Part shown: one piece after another, positions 42,222-52,768 of the stretch | How the letters are laid out: every line of letters starts with the position of its first letter | Position numbering within the stretch: the first letter of the stretch is position 1 | NCBI GenBank assembly: GCA_029204225.1 | Contig: CM055103.1 | Span: 45,582,919 to 45,646,918 of the forward strand | DNA from: Diphasiastrum complanatum | Lineage: Eukaryota; Streptophyta; Lycopodiopsida; Lycopodiales; Lycopodiaceae | Length of the DNA stretch: 64,000 nucleotides | Reading direction: 5' to 3' | Translations under genes and position numbers: made by a program | Notes under the pieces: generated by a model | Told to the model about the DNA's origin: nothing | What the model saw: only the letters and a program-made list of their open reading frames with translations | Database searches by the model: none

Positions 42222-43100
42222 AGATGTCTTCATTTGGTTCACATTTCTTGAAGCACAGTGAGAGATTAACATCTTCCAATTATGAAATGTGGAAGATCAG
42301 AATGTAATCATTATTGATTCTATAGGATGTAATGGATATTGTGAGTGGAGCTGAAGAAGAACCTGCTGCACCTAATGAAGCTGCAACATTTCACAAAAGA
42401 ACCAGAATTGCCCTTCATTTTATAAAAATGAATGTAACAAATGAAGTGTTAAGAGAGATCAGTATGTGCACCACTGCCAAGGAAGCTTGGGACACTCTAA
42501 AAACAATCTATGAAATCAAGAATACTTCTAGATTGCTTACATTTAGAAATCAAATCTTTCTAAGTTATCAGAGAGTAGATGAGAGTGCTTCATCATATGT
42601 CATGAGAGTTAAGGATCTTCATTAGGAGTTAGCTGGCATTGGTGATGCTCTTAAGAACACTGAACTTGTTCAAGTAGTCCTAAATGGACTTAGAGATGAG
42701 TATGACAGTATTGTGCAGACTTATGCTGTCAGGGAGGATCTTCCATCCTTGGAGACACTGCAAGGTGTTCTCATTGCTGAAGAAAGCAAGAAAGAGAACA
42801 AGATGTTGAGGATCAACAGACTTTCATTGAAAGATGTTGGAGATGACAAAGCACTCTTCATCAGAGACAAGTCAAGAGGCACAACAACACTTCAAGAAGG
42901 ACAAATCCAAAAAAGGTGGTGAGAATCAATCCTCACAAGCTGCAACATCCAGTGGCAAGAAGAAGTTATCAAAGATCAAGTGTTTTTTTTGTGGCAAGAA
43001 AGGACTCTATTCATCAAATTGTTTCAAGAAGAAAAACCAATCTAGGCAAGCTAACCTTACTAATGAGGATGAATGTGAGGGTGTTGTGTCGTCGGTGTAG
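42222..43100 (+). pseudogene. Copia I gag
   Basis: Begins MSSFGSHFLKHSERLTSSNYE at 42222, with stops at about 42306 and 42330, then an open frame (SGAEEEPAAPNEAATFHKRTRIALHFIKMNVTNEVLREI) to a stop at 42623. It resumes with LVQVVLNGLRDEYDSIVQTY and ends, after a frame change, with a zinc knuckle whose His is replaced by Tyr (CFFCGKKGLYSSNC, about 42985) and ANLTNEDECEGV. The match to the Copia pattern ends at GAGGGTGTTG (43078-43087), where the rest of the element is found inverted. Confidence 0.85.
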
Positions 43101-43384
43101 CATAGAGGTTAACCTCGCCTTCACCTGCATAGCAAGAAGAGAGAGGGAGAGGAGAGAGAGAAGAAAGAGAGTGGAGAGAGGGAGAGAGAGAACGCCTAGG
43201 TTGAGAAAGGCTTTGGGGGCTCGAGCGCCTACCCAAAGCTATTCTATCCCAACATAAGGAGAGAGGGAGAAGAGAGAGGAAGAAGAGAGAGAGAGAGAGA
43301 GATGGAGATGGAGAAACCAAGAGAGTTTTATTAGAATGAGAATGGAAGATGATACAATACAAAGGAAATGGCTCCCTCTTATAG
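43091..43384 (-). repeat. GA-rich sequence and fragment of another LTR
   Basis: Contains GA-rich runs (43130-43205 and 43257-43312). On the minus strand the segment 43384-43310 reads TATAAGAGGGAGCC, then AATAAAACTCTC and a CT tract, which looks like the TATA-to-poly-A part of an unrelated LTR. It separates the two halves of the split Copia. Confidence 0.5.
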
Positions 43385-44100
43385 CACCACACACCCTACA
43401 AGATCTTACTGAGGTGTTGTGATTGCACAAAATTGATCAAAGAATAGTATACTTGAAAAATCTATGACAAGAGTACATTGGCATATATCTGATGAAAAAA
43501 TCTAACTCCTCACTATAAAAAATAAATGTCGGAAATAATTCTAAGTGTTCAGTATGGGAAAAATAGTCTGCTCTCGAGTAGAGAGAGAAAATTAATGATG
43601 GAAAACTTGGATAGAGAGAGAATGAGTCCAAAACACCAAAATTTCAATATTCACAATATGGCAAAACATGCCAAGCTTTTCCTACATGAGAGAGACTCAA
43701 ATTCCTATAGTGGAGTTGCATGGAAAGTCCACTTAACTGAACTAATTCACCTACCAGATATCCACATGTGTAACTGCATGCATGGATGTTGCATGTACTA
43801 CATGTCAACTCATAAAATTGCCTAGACATGTGTAGATCACATAAACCACTTTGCATGTTGCATGCACTGATTGCATGTGGCTTGCATGCATACAATGTGA
43901 CATTGCATGCTATCTAAACTTCTGCATGTCATCAAAATTGAATCTATCTAACTCAAATCCGACCTATACTAGAAGGTTATGTGCTCAATTCACATACCTT
44001 TTATGTACAACATGAAATTTAGTGGAAATCACCATGGACATGGCCCCAAACTTGAGATAAGAAGATAATATTTTAAAAATCTTCACACTCCTCCTTAAAA
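43385..44100 (-). repeat. Copia J 3' LTR and polypurine tract
   Basis: LTR from about 43385 to 44087 (outer ~27 bases missing). On the minus strand it begins TGTGAAG after the purine tract AAGGAGGAG (44096-44088). It is an inverted copy of the LTR at 40951-41451 and extends beyond it by about 200 bp. Confidence 0.85.
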
Positions 44101-44101
44101 T

Positions 44102-44680
44102 TTATGTTCCTATCAACATAGACTTCGAAATTAGGCCAAGGTTAGACCTCATCTTCATAAAGACATTCTTGAGTAGAGGCTTGGTGAGAAGATCTGCATT
44201 ACAATCTGAAGATGCGACATGTTCCAATGAGATCTCTCTCCCAATGACTTTTTCTCTTACAAAATGATGAGCCACTTCGATATGTTTACTCCTTGCATGA
44301 AATAATGGATTATTTGCAAGAGCCTGAGCAGAAATGTTATCATTCTTCATAATTGAAAGATCTTCATCTGCATAACACTTTAGCTCCAAAAGTAGCCTTT
44401 TGATCCATAAAACCTCCTTTGTTGTGGTTGTAAGAGACTTGTATTCAGCTTCACAGGATGATAAGAAAATAGTTGTCTGCTTCTTTGATAGCCAAAAAAC
44501 CAAGTTCCCTCCAAGAAATATAGTGTAAGCACTTGTGGATTTTCTATCCAACCTGTCTCCTGCAAAATTTGAATCTGAAAAAGCAATCAAAGTCAAATCT
44601 TCTCCTTTGTAGAATAATCCATAATCCAAGGTAGAAGATATATACCTCAAGACTCTTTTAGCCAACTTCCAATGATATAA
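44102..44680 (-). pseudogene. Copia J RNase H
   Basis: Minus-strand frame: YHWKLAKRVLRYISSTLDYG, then IAFSDSNFAGDRLDRKSTSAY, WLSKKQTTIFLSSCEAEYKSLTTT, KEVLWIKRLLLEL, and FHARSKHIEVAHHFVREKV to LLTKPLLKNVF, ending MLIGT at 44102, two bases from the polypurine tract. It is intact in itself but separated from RT by the solo LTR at 44681-45381; the open frame reads 36 codons into that LTR. Confidence 0.9.
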
Positions 44681-45381
44681 TGTGAAGAATTGCCAAAAAT
44701 TGACAAATCTAACTTGATCAAAAACTATGTAGTATAATGTAAATTTTGTACATAAGTGGATTCCACACATGTATGGCCAAAATGCCACGTGGCAACCCAG
44801 TCCTAATATAGGTTAGGTCAAGTCAAGAGAGCTGGTCATGTCTATTTGGTGGTCATCCCTACTTTATAGGACCTACACCTAAGTTTAAGGTGAAAATTTG
44901 ACCAACTAGCTACCTACCAAGCATAACTCTAGGATCTAGGATAGGGTTTCATTTTAGGGCAAGAAGGGTGAGTTAACTTCCTTATTACATGTTGGAAATC
45001 CACCTAACTTCAAGAAGGAAGTCGAATTTGCTATGTATTCCAAGCTCCCATAGTGAGAAGATAGAAAATTTTTGGAGCTCATTGGCAATCTCAAGCTAGT
45101 TCACTATGTACATTGAGTTTTTGTGATCCAAATGAAATCAAATCAATTACTACTTGTTTTTCAGGTTGAAGGCCGTACTACAGCCTGTAGTACACACGTG
45201 TGGGCTCGAATTTCAATGTTGATCAATGCTTTTGATTGTTCATGCTTGTTGTTTGTCAAATTGCCAATCTAGATCAACTTTTTTGTGTCTAGTTTTTTGA
45301 TAGATTGTTAAGCAAGCATCCAATCACTCTTGTGGATCTTTTGTAGATCCATTTATGGTCCTAAAGTATAGTACTTTCACA
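44681..45381 (+). repeat. Solo LTR of the Copia E family with 5-bp target duplication
   Basis: A 701-bp sequence TGTGAAG...TTCACA in plus orientation inside the minus-strand RT/RNase H boundary of Copia J. It is flanked by TATAA at 44676-44680 and 45382-45386. The interrupted codons on either side join cleanly (KLY / YHWKL). It is similar along its length to the Copia E LTR (55038-55728) but clearly older. It carries CACACGTGTG at 45193-45202. No primer site follows, so this is a solo LTR left by LTR-LTR recombination. Confidence 0.95.
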
Positions 45382-46229
45382 TATAACTTTGGATCTTGCA
45401 TGTGTTGACTTAGCTTATGAACACAAAAGCTTAGATCAGGCCTAGTCACTATTAACCATATAAGTGAGCCAATAAGACTCCTATAAAGAGTGATGTCCAC
45501 AAAGGATTCTTCATCATCTTTCATAGGAATTTTTACAATGTGCTCCATAGGTGTATCTATGCCTTTACAATTTTCCATATGGAATCTCCTAAGCATGGGA
45601 AGTGCATATCTACTTTGGTTTATAAATGCATGACCTTTCCAAAAATCCATTTCAAGGCCTAGAATATAGTGAAGAACTCCTAAGTCCTCCATCTTAAACT
45701 CAGTACCAAGTGCATGCTTAGTTTCTTCAACTAACTTCTCATTATTTTCACAAAGAATGATATCATCTACATAGATGAGAAGAATAATTACAAAGTTATC
45801 TACAAACTTATAATACAGTGAAGGGTCATATTCACTTAATCAAAATCCGAGTGATATGAGATAGGAGTTGATCCTTGCATACCAAGACCTTGGTGCCTAT
45901 TTCAGTCCATACAGACTTTTGAACAAAAGACAAACTTTTGATTCATCGCCTTCCTTCACAAAACCTGGAAGCTGCTCCATGTAAATCTCCTCCTCGAGGT
46001 AACCATTGAGAAATGCATTAGAAACATCAAGCTAGAACATACTCCATTTGTGAAAACATGCAAGAGATATGAGTATTCGAATTGTTACCATATTTGCAAC
46101 TGGTGCAAAGGTGTCTTCAAACTCTTGGGTCATTGCTTCAACCCACTCCTTGGATTGAAGAGCTTCTTGGACATCTTTAGGGTCTTCATCTGATATGAAG
46201 AGAGCATGATAGGAAGTTCCACCTTCCAC
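45382..46229 (-). pseudogene. Copia J reverse transcriptase
   Basis: From about 46229 down: WVEAMTQEFED, FAPVANMVTIRILISLA, then (after a stop at about 46032) [49 protein letters not shown] (catalytic Y-V-D-D intact, about 45765), KMEDLGVLHYILGLEM, and SLIGSLIWLIVTRPDLSFCVHKLSQHMQDPKLY, stopping at the solo LTR. A few stops are present. The region between the Q-E-F and F-A-P-V blocks has lost about 50 codons. Confidence 0.88.
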
Positions 46230-47449
46230 TTGCCTTCTTTCTTCATCATATGTGAGCCTCCTTGGCTCAGATCTTGCTCTTGTGATCTTCTGGGTGTAGT
46301 AGCTTGAATTTTCTCCTCCTCAAGCCTTAGCCTCACCTCTTCTTGAGCAGCATCAAAATTGATGATTGTAGTTCTTGCATGAGTCTCCTTGATCTGTGCA
46401 TCATCCAAGTTAAACTTTTGATCTTCATGGAAGATCACATCTCTACTAACAACATTATCATCAGTAGAGGGTAAATAAACTTTGTATGCTTTTTTGGTAG
46501 ATGCATATCCTACAAAAATTTCTTTTACTGCACTAGGATCTTCCTTCTTCCTAGTTTCTAAAGGCACATGCACAAAGAATACATAGCCAGAAATCCTAAG
46601 ATGATCTATCTTAGGCTTTTTCTTATACAACATCTCAAATGGTGTCTTTCCTCCTATTGCAAGATTTGGAAGTCTATTACAAAGATACTTTGCACATGCA
46701 ACTGCCTCTCCCCAAAATTCTTTAGGCAGAGAAGCTTCTAGCCTAATGGCTTTTGCACATTCACACAAAGTTCTATTTTTTCTCTCAGCAACTCCATTTT
46801 GCTGAGGAGTATATGAACAATAAAACTCTCTTTGAATACCCTCTCTCTCACAAAAGTCTTTAAACTTATTGGAGGTGTATTCTCCTCCACTATCACTTCT
46901 CAAAGCTTTCAACTTGAAAGGAAAATGTTTTTCTACATAAGCTTTGAAAGTAAGAAAAACATCATAGACCATGGCTTTAGAAGACAACATATAGATCCAA
47001 GAATATCTTGTATATTCATCTACAAAAGAGACAAAGAAATTTGCTCCTCCTTTGCCCTTAGTTGATGAGATATGAACATCAGAGTGCACAAGTTCAAATG
47101 GTTGCTTTGCCTTGATACTTGATCTAGGAAAAGGCCTTTTGTGTGATTTTGCCAACACACAAGCTTGACAAAGTAGAAGCTCCTTTGATAGTGTCTTTGG
47201 TAGTCCAACAGCTTTTCCTTCCTTGACCATAGATTGCATGGCTTTGAAATTGGGATGTCCCAATCTCTTATGCCACGGATCCTTCTGAAAAACCGTGGTT
47301 TCATAAGCAATATCTGAAATGTTAGCACTCTTTCTAGAATCTAGTTTGTACAACTTACCAATTCTAGATCCTCTAGCAATAATTTCATTTTCTCTTGAGA
47401 TTGTACACTTGTCAACTTGAAACTTGACATCCAATCCACTATCAAACAA
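46230..47449 (-). pseudogene. Copia J GAG-pre-integrase and integrase
   Basis: A 439-codon minus-strand frame: FDSGLDVKFQVDKCTI, WHKRLGHPNFKAM, CQACVLAKSHK, VHSDVHISSTKGKG, FFVSFVDEYTRYSWIY, LRSDSGGEYTSNKFKDF, TPQQNGVAERKNRTLCE. Both Asp residues and the Glu of the DDE core are present. FWGEAVACAKYLCNRLP and the YVFFVHVPLETRKKEDP linker follow, with an SP-rich tail to 46230. This is the longest intact integrase in the window. It would join cDNA to the host chromosome. Confidence 0.9.
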
Positions 47450-47748
47450 CTGTCCTACTCTTAGTCAATCTAGGTACATACAGTACATCATGTAAGCAAA
47501 AAGATTTTGATGATGATGCATGCAGTGGAATACTACCTATTCCTTCAATCCTACACTCTACATCATTAGCATTATAGATTGATCTATTTGCACCTAGATA
47601 AGGCATGAGACTAGTGAAAGAGTTCCTAGAACTAGACATATGGGAACTAGCCCCACTATTTATCCACCAGACTTCTTCATTCTTAAAAGAAAAAGATGAA
47701 AAAGTAGACATCATTAATGAATCCTCTCTTTCACTCTCAACACCCCCT
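47442..47748 (-). pseudogene. Copia J protease
   Basis: Minus-strand frame through VESEREDSLMM, EVWWINSGASSHMSSSRNSF (active-site N-S-G in place of D-S-G, about 47665), IYNANDVECRIEGIGSIPL and DVLYVPRLTKS, where a short deletion joins it to integrase. Upstream of 47748 the frame reads into a Gypsy LTR fragment. This is the inverted continuation of the gag at 42222-43090. Confidence 0.85.
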
Positions 47749-47755
47749 GTTGTGG

Positions 47756-47930
47756 GTATTTCCTGCATAGTAATAAACAAGTGGGTCCCACCATTTAAAA
47801 TATTATTGGCCAAGCCTTACCTAGTGGGCCCTGTCACAGTACATTGTAAGTAGGGTAATAAGTGCGAGGGCACTAGCATCCTACGCGTGTAAGCCCAACC
47901 CAGCACAAGTAGCAAGTTGTAATTCCTAGG
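47756..47930 (+). repeat. Gypsy LTR fragment
   Basis: Shares with the Gypsy-2 3' LTR (35639-35781) the blocks 'aagtgggtccc', 'attggcca', 'tagtgggccctgtca', 'gtacattgta' and 'gtaataagtgcgagggcact', at roughly three-quarters identity. Plus orientation. Continues as unassigned AT-rich sequence to about 48200. Confidence 0.7.
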
Positions 47931-48501
47931 AATAAGAGACTAGGGGCTTAAAACTCTAAAATGACATTAGAGGGCCTAAGTCAAGTTGCAAATAAAAAAT
48001 CTAAAAGGGTCCAACTTAAAACTCACATGAATCACCAATAGATTTAAGTTGTGTTTATTTTAAAGGCTTGGATTAGAATCCTTGTCCCAATGAAGTGGCC
48101 AATGAAAGTGAAGGACAATTGCGGCCTTATCATCTTCTTGGCACCCTTGGTGTCTCATTGGTATCATTCACTTCCTCCCATTCTTGGACATTAATAAGCC
48201 TCTAGTCATAGAGATGGATCACCTCAATGTGGCTCGACTTTATTATCGTGCTGCCATGACAAGTGCCCTCCATGTCAATGTGATCGAACTCTAGCAAACA
48301 CATGGCTTTCTCCTGAACATGATCCATTATTATGGACCACAACCATTCTTGAATAAGCTATGATGGCAGATGTTGGAGCACATTGGCAAAGATCTACATG
48401 ACATCAGGGTGATACTCAACACAGAGACCTACAACAAAACATCCCGACAACGCGTAGCTACCATTAGCGTGGGACCGCAAATCCAATAAAGAGGGGGATA
48501 A
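47931..48501 (+). other. Unassigned sequence ending in a Gypsy 3' end and polypurine tract
   Basis: No open frame of note. From about 48200 the composition changes and the segment ends AATAAAGAGGGGGATAA (48485-48501) followed by TGTTAGCCCC, the form of a Gypsy polypurine tract and LTR start. The 300 bases before it may be the decayed 3' untranslated part of that element. Confidence 0.5.
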
Positions 48502-49027
48502 TGTTAGCCCCAAGGTCCTTCAAGTTTAGGAATTTATTGTGACATGTGTTTTGAAAGTCCACAAGTAAATTCAAATAAAGGCCTAGGAAAACCCTAGATT
48601 TAGACCTTTTACTAAATAAGTTTAATTATTACAAACAACCATTTGTAATAGTTCAACTTAGAAAGCCTAAGTTGAAGATTTAATTCCTAAGTTCAAAGTT
48701 TAAATCCTTAGTGCACTTCATTTGGTTAAGAGAATGCACTCTACAAGTTGATTAGCATTAGACTTAAGTTTAGTCCCATAAGCATGTTAGAACATAGGCC
48801 CACCACTCTTGGCATGTATGGGAGTGGAGTTGGGCCTTCAACATCACTAAGCTATTGTGATAATAGCTTTTCATGCTATCTTGTGTTCTCATTGGTGATT
48901 GAATACCTTGTGGTAGGTGCTTGAGCCCCACTGGGCCTTCTCCATTGGATTATTTTGCATTTGATTATGGGATAATTGTTTATCTTCATCTCTAATCCCT
49001 TGTGGAGTTAATTAGCAATATTTAGAT
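48502..49027 (+). repeat. Second Gypsy-type LTR, interrupted by Copia G
   Basis: Begins TGTTAGCCCCAAGG right after a polypurine tract. It differs from the 35.64-kb LTR beyond the first few bases, so it is another family. It is cut at 49027 by the left LTR of Copia G. The right-hand continuation was not recognised. Confidence 0.5.
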
Positions 49028-49678
49028 TGTGAAAAAAGGTACAAAAAGGACCAAGAGTGGATTCTAATCTGATCCTCAAGAGGGATTGGTTGTCAGATTA
49101 CTTGATCTATCAATCTACTTGAATTTAAGATCAATCTAGATCAATTCTAGACACAAAATCCTAACAAGAACAATCATTAATTGAAGGTAAGTGTACTTTA
49201 TGGGTTTCACACGTGTGAAACACTTTCTGAGTACGGACTCCAACCTGAAAATCAAGTACACATTGATAGAACCTCAAAACAATCAAAACAAATATAGACA
49301 AATGGAGAGAATCACTCACAATTGCTTCCAAAACCAAGATTGGTGTCTCACCATGATTATGGCCAAATGTGGGTCTATATATACAATAAGTGGGAGCTCG
49401 TGGTACTGATCATCCCTCTGATCCCACATGTGTGACACCTAACCAAAGGATGTGGCTCATGCAATCAATAGATTGATGCCATGTGTCATATGTCTAGAAA
49501 ACTAGTTTTTGGCTTTTTTAGCCACTAGAACTTGAATTAAATCATATGTACAACCTATATGATTATGGTACATGACAAGTACACTATTTTCACACATGGG
49601 AACAGGCTCCACACATGTGTAATCATCCTATATACAAGATTTTTGGCCTCTACCAAGCTTATTTTTGCATTTTTCACA
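49028..49678 (-). repeat. Copia G 3' LTR (651 bp) with internal deletion
   Basis: Plus-strand TGTGAAAAAAGG...TTTTCACA. On the minus strand the purine tract GAGGAG (49684-49679) is followed by TGTGAAAAATGC. It contains the 18-bp perfect palindrome GTTTCACACGTGTGAAAC (49204-49221). Compared with the other LTR it lacks about 180 bp after 'cacatgtgtga' (near 49430); the string TGTGA flanks the missing part in the longer copy. Confidence 0.9.
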
Positions 49679-49824
49679 CTCCTCAAAAATCTAGCTTGGT
49701 AAATCTAGCTTGATGTAAAACATGATGATCTTGAACTTGACTCCATGGGCTGAATTGGTCTTTGCTGGTTCAAAAGGTGTGAAGATCAGCCAATGAGCTT
49801 AATGTTGATCTGAAATCACCATAT

Positions 49825-50481
49825 TCATGATAGTGCTTCTTTGATGTTGACATCTTTGATGAGCTTGAGAGCTTTGCACCATCCTAGCACCTCCAAAATT
49901 GATTCCTTCCAATTTTCATGTAGATGCTTGACCTTGAGGCTTGCTCCTTCACATGAGATATGCTCCTCTTTCCCTTGAAATGTGAGCCACATGGGTTCAA
50001 CCATGTTTCTTGAGTTTCTTTTTGGAATCACAACTTGAGAAGGTCTCTCCTCCTCAATCCTTGGCACACTTGAACCTTGAGATGACTCCTTAAGATCCTC
50101 TTCATGATGCTCCTTCTTGATGGAAATCCGAGACCTCCATGTCTCATAATGATCACAACAAGAATGACCATTCAATATGCACTTCCTATGATTATCAAGA
50201 TTACTTATGCTAGAAACATAAGTCCAAAAATCACCACAACTTGGCATGATTTTTTCAATATTGAAATCAAAAGGTATCTCCATCTCAATAAGGCTAACTA
50301 CTTGCTTATGGATATAAGTGTCCACTTTGGATGCTTCACTTATTCTCATAAGAAGTTTACAACTTGCCTTTAGGATTGAAAACATACAATTTTCATCTTT
50401 ATGAATGAACACATCATTCATGATCTTATTGAAACCAAAAGATCCTACATTATGAAGATATTTCCATTTCCTTGTCTTCAT
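49825..50481 (-). CDS. Copia G ORF, 218 codons, partly integrase-RT linker
   Basis: Open from ATG 50481 to a stop at 49825. The middle, RIEEERPSQVVIPKRNSRNMVEPMWLTFQG, resembles the RR-T-R-x-x-EPLRLTYDGQ linker between integrase and RT of Copia E (58.68-58.73 kb). The first half (KYLHNVGSFGFNKIMNDVF; FWTYVSSISNLDNHRKC) and the end (LEVLGWCKALKLIKDVN) are not recognised. It may be a rearranged pol remnant or a non-autonomous element protein. Confidence 0.35.
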   Translation of the reverse strand: MKTRKWKYLHNVGSFGFNKIMNDVFIHKDENCMFSILKASCKLLMRISEASKVDTYIHKQVVSLIEMEIPFDFNIEKIMPSCGDFWTYVSSISNLDNHRKCILNGHSCCDHYETWRSRISIKKEHHEEDLKESSQGSSVPRIEEERPSQVVIPKRNSRNMVEPMWLTFQGKEEHISCEGASLKVKHLHENWKESILEVLGWCKALKLIKDVNIKEALS

Positions 50482-50517
50482 AACTAATGTAAGCTTACAA
50501 GGAAAACATGCTTTGCT

Positions 50518-51189
50518 CTACTTTAAGGCATCACACTCAACTAGTATGGCCTTAAGCCACCTTTGAGATACAAAAATCCCTTCAAAGCAAAATAGATCTT
50601 CATAAGTTGACATGAGATCATAAATGAAACTATTTTCATTTTGTGATTGATGCTCATTCTTGATTGATTTCTCTTGGATCATAACAATAAGTTTGAACTT
50701 ATCTAAAGTTCTAAGCAAAATACTTTTCAAGGACATAAAATAAATCCAAGTTACTTTCATGAAAGTGACATCTATCTTTGCATCTTGAACCAAACAATGC
50801 ACTTCCAGATGAAATTTTTTTAAAGATTTGACATGTGTTGTGATGGACTCTTGAAGACAAATCTTGCAAGTCCTTGTGAGACTCCAAGCCTCATTCACTT
50901 TTCCACAAAGGAAACACCTTTCCTTGGACTTGTCCTTGTATTTGCATTTTGAACTTGAAGCTCCATCCTTCACCTTGGCCCCCTTGCTTTGGTTCTCCTT
51001 GGATGGAGTGGTCTTCTTTTTGTAGCATCTTGAGAAAAAATATCCTCCCTTGCCACAAAGGTTGCACTCAGGATCCTTTCTTTCCTTCAACAGGATGCCA
51101 CCTATTGATGCCATGTGAATAAAAACCTGTGATATGATTCTACAAATGTAATTTGTGACTTTCAAGAGACTAGATTTGAACATCTTCAA
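50518..51189 (-). CDS. Copia G ORF, 223 codons, zinc-knuckle-like
   Basis: Open from 51189 to 50518. It has CNLCGKGGYFFSRCYKKK, a CX2CX4(Y)X4C knuckle with Tyr in place of His, and CFLCGKVNEAW, the start of a second one. It then passes through unrecognised sequence to RWLKAILVECDALK, which matches the W-x-x-AMQVEYDAL opening of Copia RT. So pieces of gag and of early RT are joined without protease or integrase. The internal ATG 51114 (MASIGG) sits at the first AUG of the knuckle part. Function unknown. Confidence 0.4.
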   Translation of the reverse strand: MKMFKSSLLKVTNYICRIISQVFIHMASIGGILLKERKDPECNLCGKGGYFFSRCYKKKTTPSKENQSKGAKVKDGASSSKCKYKDKSKERCFLCGKVNEAWSLTRTCKICLQESITTHVKSLKKFHLEVHCLVQDAKIDVTFMKVTWIYFMSLKSILLRTLDKFKLIVMIQEKSIKNEHQSQNENSFIYDLMSTYEDLFCFEGIFVSQRWLKAILVECDALK

Positions 51190-52754
51190 TAATCTAGAAT
51201 GATCTCACAAACCTAAGAATCAATCTTCACACTAATGACTAGTCACTTGGAAACTTTGCTTTGATCACTAAGACAAAAGCACAAAATTTTTGAATCAAAT
51301 CACTAAAGAAATCAGATCCAATCTCCTATTGGACTCATCAAATACCAATGACTCTTTCTTTTGAAAGTTGAAATGGATATGAAAAAGATTTGACACCTAG
51401 ATTTTCCTTTTCACTTGACTAGTTCTCTCAACACTTGAGATTCTTGAACAAAAGATGGGTTTTGTTTCAAAGACATGAAAATCAAACTTAATCACTTATT
51501 TTGGACTCACTCTTGACCCAAATAATCTCACACTTGAGATTTAGAATGAATTTGATTTGATTTAACAACAAACTATACCACCAAATTTTTCACAAAGCTT
51601 AAAAAATTAGACAACTAGAGATTCACAAAGATCTCAACCATGCATGAATACTCAAATATAAACTCCTCCTCATTCTAGACATCCAATGGGATCTCAGATT
51701 GACCCTCACACTCTCACAACGAAAGTTGAATAGAACTAATTTGAGTTTCATACATACTATGTCAATTTTAAATTGATTCAATCACCCCTATTGGATTCCA
51801 CCAATTACTCTACCTCTAAAGACTTGGAATGAAATTCAAAATCAAAAGTTGTGATTTTTCTCAATAAGATATTGTGCTTCAAAGAGCTAATGCCACTTAG
51901 AAAGATTTGATCACCTAGGAAGAGACAAACTCTCCACCAATAACAACACATAATGAGCTTCTAGATCTTGTCCTCTACAAAGGAAGGAACTCTTAGAAAA
52001 TTGGATCTCTCTCTACACATTTGTCATAGACACCTTAATGACTCTTTTCAAACCTTACAATCACTCAAACAAATTGATTAGGGTTGAACAATGTGACTTG
52101 GATCTCAATCTCTTTTCTAGAACTCTCAATTTAAGCCAATCTATGTCAAAATCTACAAAAGATTTGCATAGATGCTCTATATGCACTGGAAACTCTCAAA
52201 GGTTTCACTTGGAGGACAGATCCAAAGATGTTTTCTAGCAAATTGATGCTTCTAAACTTTACCCTATCACTCTTGAACAAATCTAGAGTGATGGTACAAT
52301 GGATTTCAACCTCTTGCCTTGCATATCACTCCTTAACCTATGATTTTTAGCAAAATCTCTCTCAACTTCAACATGCACTCAAAAAATCAGAGATGATCAA
52401 TTAATGCACCTATTTCAAGCTTCAAATTTAATTTTTTGGCTGATCTAATCCAAAAACTAATCAAGGGATTAGATTCTATAGAAAATGCTTGATTTTGCAC
52501 GAAAAATCACTCAAATTGGGTACGTGAGTCAGATTCTACAATTTTTTGAAATTTCTCAGTCAAAATCGGATCTGTATGACCTCACACGTGTGAAAAGAGT
52601 TCCGACAGCCCACAACAAGATCTGGACCAAAAATTTTGAGGATAGCTATCAAATCCAGCTCGCTACACAAAATTTGACTAGTTTTCAAAAAAACTGCTAA
52701 TTTTGGCTTTGATTTGGATTAACCCTATCAATTTCAACAAAAACTCTTGTACTT
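51190..52754 (-). other. Copia G leader
   Basis: A 1.5-kb non-coding region between the primer site and the first ORF on the minus strand, with CACACGTGTG at 52583-52592. No gene on either strand; short plus-strand frames have no family resemblance. Confidence 0.65.
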
Positions 52755-52768
52755 GGCTCTGATACCAT
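52755..52768 (-). other. Primer-binding site, tRNA-iMet (Copia G)
   Basis: Minus strand TGGTATCAGAGCCA, directly adjoining the LTR that starts (plus strand) at 52769. Confidence 0.95.
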
